From Dictyobacter vulcani (GTDB lineage: Bacteria; Chloroflexota; Ktedonobacteria; Ktedonobacterales; Ktedonobacteraceae): a stretch of 64,000 nt of DNA. The notes under the pieces were generated by a model. The model worked only from the letters and a program-made list of their open reading frames with translations. It had not been told where the DNA came from and did not search any database. The translations under genes and the position numbers were made by a program. Of the stretch, positions 62,560-64,000 are shown one piece after another (the first letter of the stretch is position 1; each line of letters begins with the position of its first letter). The stretch covers positions 1,240,001 through 1,304,000 of the forward strand of contig NZ_BKZW01000002.1 of assembly GCF_008974265.1 (NCBI RefSeq). The letters run 5' to 3'.

Positions 62560-64000
62560 ATGGTAAAGCAAGACACGCCTCATTTTGCTTCGTTTGATTT
62601 TTTGGCTGGTGGTGGGGATATGGGCGAACGGATTCGCTCATTTGATTGGTCGAAAACGCCCTTGGTCCGGTTGAAGTTTGGCCTCAGAGTTTAAAAACCA
62701 TTATACGTATTATGCTTACTTCCCGGCAGCCAATCTGGATTGGCTGGGGGCCAGAACTGACTACATTCTATAATGATCCATATAAAGCCATTATCGGCGG
62801 CAAGCATCCCTGGGCACTTGGCAAACCTACTTCAGTCGTCTGGCAAGAAATCTGGCATGAAGTAGGACCCCGCCTTGAGATAGCTCTAAAAACAAATGAA
62901 GGTACCTATGATGAATCCCTCCTCTTAATCATGGAACGTTATGGATATCAGGAAGAGACCTACTACACATTTTCGTATAGTCCAGTGCCAGCAGATGAAG
63001 GTGGTGTCGGCGGGATTATTTGTGCCAATACCGATGATACGCTGCGGATTATTAATGAACGCCAGCTGGCATTATTACGCGCCGTGGCTGCCTCAAACTC
63101 TGAAGCCCGGACGATTGATGAGGTGTGCTCCCTCAGTGCCAGAAGTCTGGGAAATAATGCTCATGACATCCCTTTCGCGATGCTTTACCTGTTAGATCCC
63201 GAAAAACAAACAGCTTCTCTGGCAGGCAGCTCTGGTATTCCGCTCGATCATCCAATGATGCCAGCGCTGGTCACCCTGGATGATGCACAGGGCTGGCCTT
63301 TTGCAGAAGCGATAAAAGCGCAAAAAGAGTGTGTCATCCCTGATCTGGCTACGTTGTATGAGCAATTGCCACGGGGCGCCTGGCATATTCCGCCGCAAAA
63401 AGCAGTCGTTGTACCGATTGCGCAATCCGGTCAGAGCGGTCAGATGGGAGCGCTGGTGATCGGGCTGAATCCACTCCGTTTATTTGACGAAAGGTATCAG
63501 GGATTTGTTCATTTACTGGTAGGGCAGATTGCGGCCAGTATCGCGAATATCCAGGCCTTTGAAGAAGAGCGTAAGCGAGCCGAGGCACTGGAAGAGCTTG
63601 ATCGCGCCAAAACGATCTTCTTTAGCAATATTTCACATGAATTTCGCACCCCGCTGATGTTGATGCTCGGACCCATCGAAGAAGCCATTTCAGGTAGTCT
63701 TGATATAACTGCTGAACAGCACGAGCAGATGGCGATCATTCACCGCAATGCGCTACGCCTGTTAAAGCTGGTGAATATGCTGCTGGATTTCTCGCGTATT
63801 GAAGCGGGACGTATCCAGGCATTCTATACCCCAACAGATCTCTCCACGATGACCATAGATCTGGCTAGTAGTTTCCGCTCGGTGATTGAAAAAGCGGGCA
63901 TCAAACTAACTGTAGAGTGTCCACCACTGCCAGAACTGGTTTACGTAGATCAAGAGATGTGGGAGAAAATCGTCCTCAATCTCCTTTCTAACGCCTTTAA
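62560..64000 (+). pseudogene. Large PAS/GAF histidine kinase, 5' part, one frameshift (continues past window)
   Basis: ATG at 62560 reads MVKQDTPHFASFDFLAGGGD, then ...FDWSKTPL. A base is missing near 62670-62675 (GGG to GG). Beyond it the frame has no stop to the edge: VWPQSLKTIIRIMLTSRQPI with YNDPYKAIIGGKHPWALG (PAS-like), GAF-like FAMLYLLDPEKQTASLAGSS to IAASIANIQAFEEER, then HisKA FFSNISHEFRTPLMLMLGPI and the start of HATPase_c (IVLNLLSNAF). No long start-anchored frame shows this because of the shift. This design, with a PAS-like first domain, resembles large hybrid two-component kinases. The 3' part is outside the window. Confidence 0.8.

Overview
The window looks like chromosome of a Ktedonobacteria-type Chloroflexota (inference, not proven). 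Supporting traits are moderate GC, zinc-ribbon proteins fused to a Ser/Thr kinase and to WD40 repeats, large PAS histidine kinases, many small regulators and a high load of dispersed repeats. No rRNA, tRNA or CRISPR array was seen.

Layout. (1) 493-8256 is a compact 7.7-kb integrative element bounded by a 17-bp direct repeat. It carries a GntR repressor with palindromic operators, five very small genes, a membrane protein, an AEP (TOTE-type) primase, a Rep_trans-like initiator and a tyrosine recombinase. It sits inside a minus-strand gene. Joining the two repeats on paper restores that gene's reading frame across 8241/492. (2) 9.4-20.6 kb holds an aldo/keto reductase, a kinase/beta-helix protein, MsrB, an EamA transporter, an alpha/beta hydrolase and a TetR-ABC exporter cluster with matching operators. 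(3) 20.6-23.2 kb is a repeat nest: REP-like palindromes, MITE-like elements with 7-bp target duplications, and an IS110-family element inserted inside one of them. (4) 23.2-32.7 kb has an FMN reductase, a three-gene two-component cluster, a histidine phosphatase and a zinc-ribbon/WD40 protein. (5) 33.5-43.2 kb has an esterase/TetR pair, a metallo-beta-lactamase fold protein, duplicated and broken genes (HAD phosphatase, a second primase remnant abutting a truncated CoA-transferase, a C45 acyltransferase, an IS fragment) and an S1 protein. (6) 44-49.6 kb has a TetR-P450 pair and a two-subunit ABC exporter. (7) 50.3-64 kb has an exported protein, an isolated SecY, a 1211-residue beta-CASP protein, a GH42 beta-galactosidase, a DUF2785-like protein, an NhaP antiporter and the start of a large sensor kinase.

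Caution: about 17 reading-frame lesions interrupt otherwise well conserved genes, and most are single missing bases, often in short homopolymers. They read more like indels of an uncorrected long-read assembly than like biological decay, although some (primase/CoA-transferase, HAD fragment, IS fragment) are real rearrangements. Several genes below (MsrB, the right-end sensor kinase, the full response regulator) are visible only when these shifts are bridged.
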